From DATJPD01 sp036394195 (GTDB taxonomy: Bacteria; Pseudomonadota; Alphaproteobacteria; CACIAM-22H2): DNA of 26,980 nucleotides. Location of the stretch: contig DASWFO010000237.1 of the NCBI GenBank assembly GCA_036394195.1, positions 1 to 26,980 of the forward strand. The letters are read 5' to 3'. The translations under genes were made by a program, and so were the position numbers. The notes under the pieces were generated by a model, which was not told where the DNA came from, searched no databases, and saw nothing but the letters and a program-made list of their open reading frames with translations. Below are positions 7,053 through 14,097 of this stretch, one piece after another; the first letter of the stretch is position 1, and the number at the start of each line of letters is the position of its first letter.

Positions 7053-7742
7053 ATGGCCGTTAAAGCTCTCGCACCGGGCAAGCCGGCCCGCAAACGCGGT
7101 CGCCCGCCGTCGCACGCGGGTTCCGGCGAGGCGCGGCGTCAGGCGATTTTGGACGCGGCGCGCGATGTCTTCGTCCATCGCGGCTATGCCGAATCGAGCG
7201 TCGATGCCGTGATTGAGCGCGTCGGCGGATCGAAGGCGACCATCTATGCGCTGTTTGGCAGCAAGGAGGGGCTGCTCAGTGCCGTCGCCGCAAAGTGTGG
7301 CGCTGAGTTCACCGATGCGGTCGAGAAGGTCGATGTCTCCACCTCGCCCGCCGAGAGCCTGCGCCGGATCGCACGCGCATATTGCAAGGCCGCATTCGAC
7401 GCCAGGCGCCTGGCCATGTACCGGATGGCGGTTGGCGAAAGCGGTCGCCGCCCGGAGAGCGGCGACATTTACTACAGGCTCGGGCCACGTGCGACGCTGG
7501 CCGTCGTCGAAAAATTCTTTCGCGAGTGCGCCGATAAGGGTGTGATCGAGACCTCCGATCCAGACTTGCTCGCCGATGGTTTTCTTGCCGCCCTGCGCGG
7601 CTCTCTGTTCAACCGTGCCGTCCTCAACCCGACGCGGGTGCCGACACAGCCGGAGATCGACCACCACATCGATTTCATCGTCGACACGTTTTTGCGTGGG
7701 GTACGACCGACGACTGCAAACGGCCCTCCCGAACGTCTCTAG
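7053..7742 (+). CDS. TetR/AcrR family transcriptional regulator
   Basis: A 229-residue one-component repressor. A basic tail (RKRGRPPS) precedes the TetR helix-turn-helix at about residues 28-74: RQAILDAARDVFVHRGYAES, then VIERVGGSKATIYALFGSKE with the recognition helix. The C-terminal ligand and dimerisation domain resembles the AefR-like type (LADGFLAALRG). These regulators release DNA when they bind a small ligand and usually control a nearby gene. The ATG has no Shine-Dalgarno; a CATTAT ends 7 nt before it, so the mRNA may be leaderless. The best target candidate is the palindrome at 6631-6645. The PLP decarboxylase downstream is convergent. Confidence 0.9.
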   Translation: MAVKALAPGKPARKRGRPPSHAGSGEARRQAILDAARDVFVHRGYAESSVDAVIERVGGSKATIYALFGSKEGLLSAVAAKCGAEFTDAVEKVDVSTSPAESLRRIARAYCKAAFDARRLAMYRMAVGESGRRPESGDIYYRLGPRATLAVVEKFFRECADKGVIETSDPDLLADGFLAALRGSLFNRAVLNPTRVPTQPEIDHHIDFIVDTFLRGVRPTTANGPPERL

Positions 7743-7859
7743 ACGGAGCCGACGATGCCGCCGGCGGGCTCCTCTCGCCGTCGGCAGGAGCCGGATGGGT
7801 GCTCGGCGGAGATCTCGCCCTTTCCTTGGACAGGCGTTCAACTCACCGCGTCCGGCGAG

Positions 7860-7912
7860 CTGGGCCAAGCTCTGTTCACCAATCCTGATTGATGACTGAA
7901 TAACCTACCCGC
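7860..7912 (-). repeat. 53-bp dispersed repeat, copy 2
   Basis: The reverse complement of this stretch matches 1691-1743 at 45 of 53 positions without gaps. It contains the last codons and the TAG stop of the PLP decarboxylase and then its 3' flank. The C-terminal codons here end GAAASRG-stop; one frame at the other copy ends GAASNGG-stop. The second copy may therefore be a relic of a related gene's 3' end rather than a mobile element. Confidence 0.7.
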
Positions 7913-9440
7913 GAGAGGCCGCGGCGCCGCAGGCGACGGCGGCGTTCACCAGGGCGGTGATGTCGCGGGGGGCCGTGCGGTGGTTGACGATCGCGGCGCG
8001 CAGCGCCAGCCGGCCGGCGATCTTCGTCGTCGAGGGTGCGGCGATCCCGGATTCCTGCAGCGCCACGGCGATCTCGGCGTTGACGCGGTCGGGATCGGCA
8101 CAGCGATAGCCGAAGCACACGATGTTGAGCTGCACCGGGGCCAGCAACTCGAGCGCCGGGTTGGCCTCCACTTCGGCCGCCAGCTGGCGGGCCAAGGCAC
8201 AGGTCCGCGAGATCGATTCGCCTAGGGCCGTCGTGCCGTGGGTCTTGAGCGTGAACCAGGTCTTCAGCGCGCGAAAGCCGCGCGACAGGTCCGGCCCGAA
8301 GTCGCACGGCCACGGCGAGCCGGCGGCCAGACCGCGGGTCTCACGCCTCAGATACGCCGCCTCGGAGGCGAAGGTGGCGCGATGCAGATCGCCGTCCCGC
8401 ACCAGGATGAAGCCGGCGTCGTAGGGCACCTGGCCCCATTTGTGGAAATCGAAGGCGAGCGAATCGGCCCGCTCGATGCCGGCCAGACGCGGTGCCAAGT
8501 CCGGGGCCAGGATTCCGAGGGCGCCGAACGCGCCGTCGACATGGAACCACAGCTCCTCGCGGGCCGCGAGATCGGCCAGCGCCGTCAGGTCGTCGATCGC
8601 GCCGATATCGACGGTGCCGGCCGTGCCGACGACCAGGAACGGCGTGGCCCCGGCGCTGCGGTCGGCGGCAATGGCGGCCGCCAAGGCCGCCAGATCGATG
8701 CGGTGCTGCCCGTCGGTCGGAATGACCCGCAGCGAATCGGTGCCGAGGCCGCACATGTCCATGGCCTGGGTGATGCACCCGTGTGCCGCGTCGGAGGTAT
8801 AGGCGGTGAGCCGGACGGGGTTGGCCGCGAGGCCGGTGTTGCGGATGTCCGTCCCCAGGATCGCCGCGCGGGCGACCAGCACGCCGATGAAGTTGGCCAT
8901 CGACGTGCCGGTGACGAACAGGCCGCTGGCAGTTTCGGGAAAGCCGAAGATCGTCCGCACCCAGCGCGTGATCTGGCGCTCGACCTCGATCGGCATGTGG
9001 TCGCGGCCGCCGAGATTGGCGTTGAGCCCGGCGGCGAGCATCTCGGCCAGCATGCCGACCGGCGTCCCCGCCCCGTGCACCCAGCCCATGAAGCCCGGAT
9101 GCGCGTTGCCGGTGGCAAACGGCAGGATATGGTCCATGAACTCGTCGTGGACGGCGCCGAGGTCGGCCGGAGTCGTCGGCACGGCCTGGTCGAATCGGCG
9201 GCGCACCGCGTCGGGAATCGGCTGCCAGACCGGCCGCTCGCGAATGTGCTCCAGATAATCGAGCATATCGTCGAGCATCTGGTGGCCCTGGGCGCGCAGA
9301 CTCGACCAGTCGGCCGGGTCCAGATCGGCCTGGCCGGTCGCGATCGCGCGGAGATTGACCGCGCGCTTGGGCCGCGGCTCAAACCGGCGCTTGCGTAATC
9401 CCTTGTCGCCAAAATCCGCAGGTTTGCGGCTGGTACTCAT
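7905..9440 (-). CDS. PLP-dependent group II decarboxylase
   Basis: A 511-residue protein of the glutamate/aromatic amino-acid decarboxylase family (Pfam pyridoxal_deC). His220 (TSDAAHGCI) would stack on the cofactor, Asp302 (WFHVDGAFGA) bonds the pyridine nitrogen, and Lys334 in DFHKWGQVPYD forms the Schiff base. The family turns amino acids into amines and CO2, with some members acting as aldehyde synthases. The substrate is not evident; the spacing resembles aromatic-L-amino-acid decarboxylase more than glutamate decarboxylase. I chose the ATG at 9440 over 9461; neither has a good Shine-Dalgarno, but a TATACT box ends 7 nt before 9440. The N-terminal 28 residues are basic and atypical. It diverges from the pentapeptide-repeat gene. 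Confidence 0.88.
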   Translation of the reverse strand: MSTSRKPADFGDKGLRKRRFEPRPKRAVNLRAIATGQADLDPADWSSLRAQGHQMLDDMLDYLEHIRERPVWQPIPDAVRRRFDQAVPTTPADLGAVHDEFMDHILPFATGNAHPGFMGWVHGAGTPVGMLAEMLAAGLNANLGGRDHMPIEVERQITRWVRTIFGFPETASGLFVTGTSMANFIGVLVARAAILGTDIRNTGLAANPVRLTAYTSDAAHGCITQAMDMCGLGTDSLRVIPTDGQHRIDLAALAAAIAADRSAGATPFLVVGTAGTVDIGAIDDLTALADLAAREELWFHVDGAFGALGILAPDLAPRLAGIERADSLAFDFHKWGQVPYDAGFILVRDGDLHRATFASEAAYLRRETRGLAAGSPWPCDFGPDLSRGFRALKTWFTLKTHGTTALGESISRTCALARQLAAEVEANPALELLAPVQLNIVCFGYRCADPDRVNAEIAVALQESGIAAPSTTKIAGRLALRAAIVNHRTAPRDITALVNAAVACGAAASRG

Positions 9441-9447
9441 GCAACTC

Positions 9448-9453
9448 AGTATA
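9448..9453 (-). promoter_or_regulatory. -10 element implying a leaderless decarboxylase mRNA
   Basis: TATACT on the minus strand ends exactly 7 nt before the ATG at 9440, so transcription would begin at the start codon itself. No convincing -35 is seen. Absence of a Shine-Dalgarno is consistent with this. Confidence 0.35.
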
Positions 9454-9491
9454 AATGCCATTTATTAACCAAAACTTTTGTTTCCGGATGT

Positions 9492-9520
9492 TTGGTAAGA
9501 CCAGCCGCTGCGTGCTAAAT
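9492..9520 (+). promoter_or_regulatory. Candidate promoter of the pentapeptide-repeat gene
   Basis: TTGGTA, a 17-nt spacer and CTAAAT, about 45 nt upstream of the ATG at 9566. The match is weak but the position is suitable. Confidence 0.28.
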
Positions 9521-9565
9521 TGCCGACCTCTCCACCCGGACCACACGACGGAACTCGCCTCGGTC

Positions 9566-10747
9566 ATGGCTGCTCCTCCCAATGCGTCGATGCAGTACTC
9601 CGACATTGGGGCCGGTGCCGGCAGTGACAAATCCGGCCGGCCGGTGGACCTGTCGCGCCGCGACCTCCGCGGGGCTGACCTCTCGGGCCGCAATCTCACC
9701 CGCGCCAAGCTCGTCGGCGCCAATCTCAGCGACGCCGTTCTCGCCAAGGCGGAGCTCACGGAAGCCGACCTGTTCGGCGCCAATCTCACCAACGCCGACC
9801 TGCGCGGGGCCGACCTGAGCCGCGCCACCTTGCGCGGCGTGTCGCTGCATGGGGCCAATCTCAGCCACGCCAACCTGACCGACGCGGATTTCCGCGGCGG
9901 CGTGATGCTGGACGCCAGCGGCACGTCGTCGATCGGACGCCGCGTCACCGACATCGCCGACTGCATCTGCGATTACGCCTCGGCCACCCGCGCCAAGATG
10001 GCGGGGGTCGACCTGCGCGGGGCGAGCTTCGTCGGCGCCAACCTGGACGGCGCCAACCTGTTCGGCGCCGACCTGTCGGACGTCAATCTGTCCTTCGCCA
10101 GCCTGAAGGGGGCCGACCTCTCGGAAGCGCGGCTCGGCCAGACCACGTTCGCCGGCGCCGATCTGTCCGGTGCCCGCCTCAAGAACGCGGTCAGCGACGG
10201 CACGCTGTTCAGCGGCGCGATGCTCGAGGGCGCGATGCTCGACGGCCTCGATACCGATCGCTGCAGCTTCGCCGAGGCCCTGCCGCTGCTCCCGGCGGAA
10301 GAGTTTCCGCGCGAGATTGCCGCCCTTCTCGAGGACCATGAGCGCTGGATCATGTCCGGCGGCAAGCAGGGCCAGCGCGGCGTCCTCGACGGCGCCGATA
10401 TGAGCTATTTCGACCTGTCCGGGCGCGACCTCAGCGGCATCAAGCTCACCCGCGCCAAGCTGGTCGGCGCCAAGCTCACCGGCACGCTCCTGGTGCTGGC
10501 GGACCTGTCGGCGGCCGACTTCCTCGCCGCCGACCTCAGCGGTGCTGCGTTGCTGGGCGCCCTGTTCGACAACGCGAACTTCACGCGCGCCAAGCTGGTG
10601 CACGCGATGGCGGGATCGATCGACATCCTCGACGCCAACGGCAGGCGCACCGGCCGCCAGCAGCTGACGAGCTTCGTCAACGCCAACCTCGACGGCGCCG
10701 ACACCACCGGCCTCGACCTGACGAAGTGCCGGCGCGCGCTGGATTAG
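9566..10747 (+). CDS. Pentapeptide-repeat protein
   Basis: A 393-residue protein built largely of A(D/N)LXX pentapeptides, which fold into a right-handed four-sided beta-helix. One helix covers roughly residues 28-110, and a second about 145-230 after a short non-repeat insert (TSSIGRRVTDIADCI). A linker with EFPREIAALLEDHERWIMSGG follows, then a third repeat block to the C-terminus. There is no signal peptide or membrane segment. Family members act as scaffolds or, like Qnr/MfpA, as DNA mimics; nothing here points to a quinolone role. I start at 9566, because the 37 codons upstream do not look coding and overlap the divergent promoter region. Confidence 0.88.
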   Translation: MAAPPNASMQYSDIGAGAGSDKSGRPVDLSRRDLRGADLSGRNLTRAKLVGANLSDAVLAKAELTEADLFGANLTNADLRGADLSRATLRGVSLHGANLSHANLTDADFRGGVMLDASGTSSIGRRVTDIADCICDYASATRAKMAGVDLRGASFVGANLDGANLFGADLSDVNLSFASLKGADLSEARLGQTTFAGADLSGARLKNAVSDGTLFSGAMLEGAMLDGLDTDRCSFAEALPLLPAEEFPREIAALLEDHERWIMSGGKQGQRGVLDGADMSYFDLSGRDLSGIKLTRAKLVGAKLTGTLLVLADLSAADFLAADLSGAALLGALFDNANFTRAKLVHAMAGSIDILDANGRRTGRQQLTSFVNANLDGADTTGLDLTKCRRALD

Positions 10748-10757
10748 AGGTTTCATT

Positions 10758-10895
10758 CCCGCGCGAGCGGGACTCCGGAGTCACCACAGAGGCACGGAAA
10801 TCACAGAGGAGGACTGAAGAGCCTCATCCGGTCTCCGTGCCTCGGTGTCTCTGTGGTTGAAATCTCCTGGATGCCCGCTTTCGCGGGCATGACGA
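10758..10895. repeat. Cluster of three hairpin repeats
   Basis: The gap between the pentapeptide-repeat gene and the cyclase-like gene holds three dyads. The first is CCCGC-gcga-GCGGG (10758-10771). The second is a larger inverted repeat, with ACCACAGAGGCACGGA (10783 onward) facing TCCGTGCCTCGG and CTCTGTGGT (10834-10857). The third is GGATGCCCGC-ttt-cgcgggcat-GACGA (10869-10895), of a REP-like type that recurs at 14031. The two genes are convergent here, so the hairpins may also terminate transcription. Confidence 0.7.
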
Positions 10896-10907
10896 AATGT
10901 GCAGCAA

Positions 10908-12023
10908 TCACGCCGGGACGTCGGTGGCGAGGTCGACGTTCTGCAGGCCGCAATAGAACGTCTCGCCGGATTCCAGGAAGACGTTGACCTTGCCGTTGTA
11001 GCCGAAGTGCTCGAACCCGTGCTTGTCGACGATCCGCAGCTTCTGGATGCCGAAGCCGCCGTCGGCCTGCCGCGGGCCGGTGAGATAGAGCGCGAATCGC
11101 TGCAGCGGATTGCCGAGGACGGACAGCCCCTTGATCTCCGACAGCCGCTGCGCGACCAGCTGGACGAAGTTGTCCGCCGTCAGCACCTCGCCGGTCGCGT
11201 CGTCGGGCCGCTGGAATTCGCCGATCATGATCTGTTCGGCCGCCGTGTGCTGCATCAGGCGGGCGAGCGAGATCGTCACGTCACCGACGATATATTCGGT
11301 GTCGCGCGTGCCGTCGCGGTTCGGCTGCCGGTAGCTGTAATGGCTGCCGATGCTGATCGCGGTGCGGATCGTGGGCACGGCCGATGCGATCTTCACGCGC
11401 CGCCGCAGCAGCGAGTGATAGGTCAAGAACATGACCAGGCCGGCGAACAGATTCACGTCCGCCTTGATCCCCTTGTCGCGGTTCCACACGTAGAAGCCGT
11501 CGCCCGTCGTCGAGCGGTCGCAATCGAGCGGGACCCCCTGCTCGCGGGCGGCTTCGACCGCGATGTTGAGGCCGAATTCGAGGGTGGCGAGCTGGCAGGC
11601 CTGCTCCTCGGGCGAGAACCGCGAGAAGCCGACAATGTCGAACAGGATGACCGCCCGGTGATCGACCTTGGTCACCGCGAAGCGGGAAAACACCGGCTCG
11701 ATCGTGGACACCGGCAGCGCGTCCGGACCGTCGCCGACGGGAAGCGGCAGGCGCAGCTCGACCGACTGCACGCCGAGTGCCGCGGAGACCTCGCTGAACG
11801 TCTGCTGGCCCATGAGGCGGTCGCCGGCGAACACGCGGCGCGGCAGCGACTTGGAATTGAACAGCCGGATCTTGGGCACCGTGAGCACTTCGACGCCGAC
11901 CCGGGTGGGCATCCAGCCGACCAGCGCGTTGCCGCCGAACTGCCACAGGTCGTAAAGCGCCTGGTACAGCGCGCGCAGCGACGTCGCGTGCTCGCCCGCG
12001 GGACCGGCCGCCGATTCAGTCAT
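10908..12023 (-). CDS. Class III nucleotidyl cyclase-like protein, atypical active site
   Basis: A 371-residue soluble protein. Residues ~122-300 resemble a class III adenylate/guanylate cyclase homology domain: VILFDIVGFSRFSPEEQ with metal-binding Asp129, STTGDGFYVW with Asp175, and VGDVTISLARLM with Arg255. Other residues are not canonical. Ser171 stands where Lys (ATP) or Glu (GTP) is usual, Tyr244 where Asp or Cys is usual, and Ile251 replaces the transition-state asparagine. It may be a non-catalytic or altered-specificity cyclase. The first ~120 residues have no family I know. The start at 12023 follows a GGAGGG at 11 nt; the longer upstream frame looks non-coding. It diverges from the extradiol dioxygenase. 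Confidence 0.65.
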   Translation of the reverse strand: MTESAAGPAGEHATSLRALYQALYDLWQFGGNALVGWMPTRVGVEVLTVPKIRLFNSKSLPRRVFAGDRLMGQQTFSEVSAALGVQSVELRLPLPVGDGPDALPVSTIEPVFSRFAVTKVDHRAVILFDIVGFSRFSPEEQACQLATLEFGLNIAVEAAREQGVPLDCDRSTTGDGFYVWNRDKGIKADVNLFAGLVMFLTYHSLLRRRVKIASAVPTIRTAISIGSHYSYRQPNRDGTRDTEYIVGDVTISLARLMQHTAAEQIMIGEFQRPDDATGEVLTADNFVQLVAQRLSEIKGLSVLGNPLQRFALYLTGPRQADGGFGIQKLRIVDKHGFEHFGYNGKVNVFLESGETFYCGLQNVDLATDVPA

Positions 12024-12202
12024 CTTATCGCTGACCCTCCACAACCCGAGGTTATCGCGCCTTTGGGGCCGGCTTGACAAGCACGGTGTCGGCGCAGTCG
12101 GATCGATGCCGGCGGGATAATCTTGCAACAGACGTGCCGGGAGGGCGCCATGACAGGACGGGGGAGAGGCGGACGACACAGCAGGATCGGGCGGCGCTGA
12201 CC

Positions 12203-13189
12203 ATGGCCCGGCTTGTCGCCGCATTCGGCACGTCGCACAGCATCATGCTGAACTCCACGCTGGACGACTGGCTGCGGAATTTTCGCGTGCGCGACCGCAC
12301 GCTCTCGTACCACGACCGGAGCGGCCGAGCGCTGTCCTACGACGAGGCGCTGGCGCTGGCCCCGCCGGACGCCGCCCTGCTGATCACCCCGGCGCGTCTC
12401 GAGGAGCGCCACGCGGCGGCGCATGCCAACATCGCGCGGATGAAGGCGGAGATCGCGGCGGCGCGGCTGGATGCGCTGGTCGTCATCGGCGACGATCAGC
12501 ACGAGCTGTTCGACGAGCGACATCAACCCTCGATCGGCATCTATCACGGGACGACGATCCGGAATGCCGCGGCCGCCGACGCGCCCGGGGCGACCTGGTT
12601 CGAGCGCGCCCGCTCAGGCTTTCAGGAGCCGCAGGCCGACGCGCATTACCCCTGCGACGCGGCCCTGGCCCTGCACCTGATCGACGGACTGGTGACCCGC
12701 GAGTTCGACATCGCGGCGATCAACGGCCTCGCCGGTGGCCAGTTCGAAGGCCACGCCTACGGCTTCGTGCACCGGCGATACATCGGGGCGGCGGGCATGC
12801 CGGTCGTGCCGGTCTTCCTCAACACCTATTATCCGCCGAATCAGCCGACGCCCCGCCGCTGCGTCGAGCTCGGGCGCGCCATCGCCGAGCTCGTCGCGAG
12901 CTATCCCAAAGACATCCGGATCGGGGTCATCGGCTCGGGCGGGCTCACCCATTTCCTGATCGACGCCGAGTTCGACCAGGACCTGATCGCGGCGTTCCGG
13001 CGCAACGACCTGGAATTCCTCGCCCGCCTCGATCCGCGCCGCCTGCAGTCGGGCAGCTCGGAAATTCGCAACTGGCTGGTCGCCGCGGGCACGGCGCAGT
13101 CGCTGGCCCTGCAATGGGCCTCGTATGTGCCCGGCTACCGGTCGCCGGCCTTGAGCGGCACCGGCCTGTGCTGGGCGGCGTGGCGGTAG
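12203..13189 (+). CDS. Class III extradiol ring-cleavage dioxygenase, LigB-like
   Basis: A 328-residue member of the LigB/protocatechuate 4,5-dioxygenase beta-subunit superfamily, which cleaves catecholic rings with non-haem Fe(II). The N-terminal GTSHS supplies the expected iron ligand His12. VVIGDDQHELF (93-103), FEGHAYGFVHRRYIG (181-195) with the candidate general base His184 or His190, and FLNTYYPPNQPTPRRC (205-220) are further conserved blocks of this branch. No separate small LigA-type alpha subunit is present nearby. The ATG at 12203 gives the usual start two residues before the first strand; the Shine-Dalgarno is weak. The substrate could be a protocatechuate-, gallate- or aminophenol-like compound. 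UbiD and a flavin monooxygenase downstream suggest an aromatic pathway. Confidence 0.85.
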   Translation: MARLVAAFGTSHSIMLNSTLDDWLRNFRVRDRTLSYHDRSGRALSYDEALALAPPDAALLITPARLEERHAAAHANIARMKAEIAAARLDALVVIGDDQHELFDERHQPSIGIYHGTTIRNAAAADAPGATWFERARSGFQEPQADAHYPCDAALALHLIDGLVTREFDIAAINGLAGGQFEGHAYGFVHRRYIGAAGMPVVPVFLNTYYPPNQPTPRRCVELGRAIAELVASYPKDIRIGVIGSGGLTHFLIDAEFDQDLIAAFRRNDLEFLARLDPRRLQSGSSEIRNWLVAAGTAQSLALQWASYVPGYRSPALSGTGLCWAAWR

Positions 13190-13229
13190 AGACGGATCAG
13201 AAAATTCGACCACGGAGACACTCCGTTGA

Positions 13230-13260
13230 CGTGTGGTTTCCCCGACCGGGGGACAACACG
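13230..13260 (+). terminator. Terminator-like hairpin
   Basis: CGTGTGGTTTCCCC faces GGGGGACAACACG across a short loop about 40 nt after the dioxygenase stop. The stem is imperfect and the following T-run is poor (TTCTGTTC), so termination is uncertain. Confidence 0.35.
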
Positions 13261-13315
13261 TTCTGTTCGGGCAAAGTTCTCGCCATGGCAGGAAAATTCA
13301 AGACAGCCGCCAACG

Positions 13316-13329
13316 TGACACTTATGTCA
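13316..13329. promoter_or_regulatory. Perfect dyad TGACA-N4-TGTCA
   Basis: A perfect 5-bp inverted repeat with a 4-nt spacer, 7 bp upstream of the CRP-like site. The arm-and-spacer geometry is that of Crp/Fnr-family half sites, but the sequence is not FixK or FNR consensus. Confidence 0.35.
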
Positions 13330-13335
13330 TCTCCA

Positions 13336-13351
13336 TGTGACTGCAATCACA
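13336..13351. promoter_or_regulatory. Consensus CRP-type binding site
   Basis: TGTGA-CTGCAA-TCACA is an exact match to the CRP core TGTGA-N6-TCACA. A plausible -10, TAAGCT, lies at 13373-13378, which puts initiation near 13385 and the site centre (13343.5) at about -41.5, the class II activator position. The downstream gene is the small secreted peptide at 13406. Confidence 0.55.
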
Positions 13352-13405
13352 GCCGGATCGGGCCACCGGTCGTAAGCTGTGGGATAGATCGTGGAGACAT
13401 GAACC

Positions 13406-13564
13406 ATGCCGGTATTCAACAGACTGCTTGCCGCCGTCGCCATCGTCACGGTCGTGCTGGCCGGCCTTGCCCGGTTCTCAGGCCCGAGCGGTGCTGCAAA
13501 CCCGGACACGCAGTTTTGCCCGATGGGGTCGTGCGTCTTCGACGGTACGTTTGACGCCGATTGA
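13406..13564 (+). CDS. 52-residue secreted peptide
   Basis: A short gene with a GGAG 9 nt before its ATG. Residues 1-31 form a signal peptide: MPVFNR, a hydrophobic run LLAAVAIVTVVLAGLA, and a likely cleavage at SGAA-N. The predicted mature peptide is only about 21 residues, acidic, with two cysteines four apart (FCPMGSC) that could form a small disulfide loop or bind a metal. A CRP-type operator precedes it. I recognise no family. The frame has a sensible start, signal and stop in DNA where the other frames look non-coding, so I consider it a probable gene. A small membrane-anchored peptide is the alternative if the signal is not cleaved. Confidence 0.5.
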   Translation: MPVFNRLLAAVAIVTVVLAGLARFSGPSGAANPDTQFCPMGSCVFDGTFDAD

Positions 13565-13597
13565 GCGGCACTCCGTCGAACAGGATTGGGGCGGCGA

Positions 13598-13936
13598 TCA
13601 GGCCGCGGTCTCTTTCCTCACCCGTCCCGCGCGCGAAATCCACGACCGGAGATCGTCCTTGAGCGCCGCCCGGCGCTGAGGATCGGTCTTGTCGTCGGCG
13701 CCGACGCGGACTTCATGGACGAGGCGCGCCGGGGCGCCGAATACCAGGATGCGGTCACCCAGAACCAGAGCCTCGTCGAGGCTGTGGGTGACCATGAGGA
13801 ACGTCGTCTTCTGCTTGTGGGCAAGCGCCAGGAAATCGGTGCGCAGCCGCGTCGCCGTGACCTCGTCCAAGGCGCTGAACGCCTCGTCGAGCAGCAGCAC
13901 CTCCGGACGCTCCTCATCGAGAAGCTGGTCAAATGG
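13598..13936 (-). pseudogene. C-terminal relic of an ABC transporter ATPase
   Basis: About 112 codons match the C-terminal half of a TauB/SsuB-type ATPase: VLLLDEAFSALDEVTATRL (Walker B and D-loop), FLMVTHSLDEAL (H-loop histidine) and a tail to a natural stop. Walker A, the Q-loop and the LSGGQ signature are missing. The sequence before it (13937 onward on this strand) has no ABC similarity, although the frame stays open. It cannot bind ATP normally. The matching permease is absent, and the only similar binding protein in the window is at 3013. A break by deletion or by insertion of repeat DNA is likely. Confidence 0.8.
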
Positions 13937-14030
13937 GTCCCCATCGCAACACGACCCTACCAGGGGTGTTGCACTTGGTCCGTGAACTCGCGGTGTCCAG
14001 ACCTCCGATGTTCGTACACGTTGCCCAGAT

Positions 14031-14058
14031 GGATGCCCGCTTTTCGCGGGCATGACGA
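14031..14058. repeat. REP-like hairpin, second copy
   Basis: GGATGCCCGC-tttt-CGCGGGCATGACGA, near-identical to 10869-10895 with one extra T in the loop. It lies between the ABC ATPase relic and the UbiD gene. The 90 bp before it match nothing I know and mark the broken end of the ATPase gene. Confidence 0.75.
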
Positions 14059-14097
14059 GGGGGAGGCTGGGCATGACGGGGCTAGAGAGCGGGTCGT

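Noticed and set aside
8238..9398. 386-codon plus-strand open frame
   Set aside because: Antisense shadow of the PLP decarboxylase, whose active-site motifs are all on the minus strand; the high GC content keeps stops rare.
9455..9565. 37-codon N-terminal extension of the pentapeptide-repeat protein
   Set aside because: It has no pentapeptide pattern, lies over the divergent promoter region and overlaps the 5' area of the decarboxylase; the ATG at 9566 is better.
12024..12224. 67-codon N-terminal extension of the cyclase-like protein
   Set aside because: It crosses the start of the divergent dioxygenase and is low-complexity. The ATG at 12023 with GGAGGG upstream is preferred.
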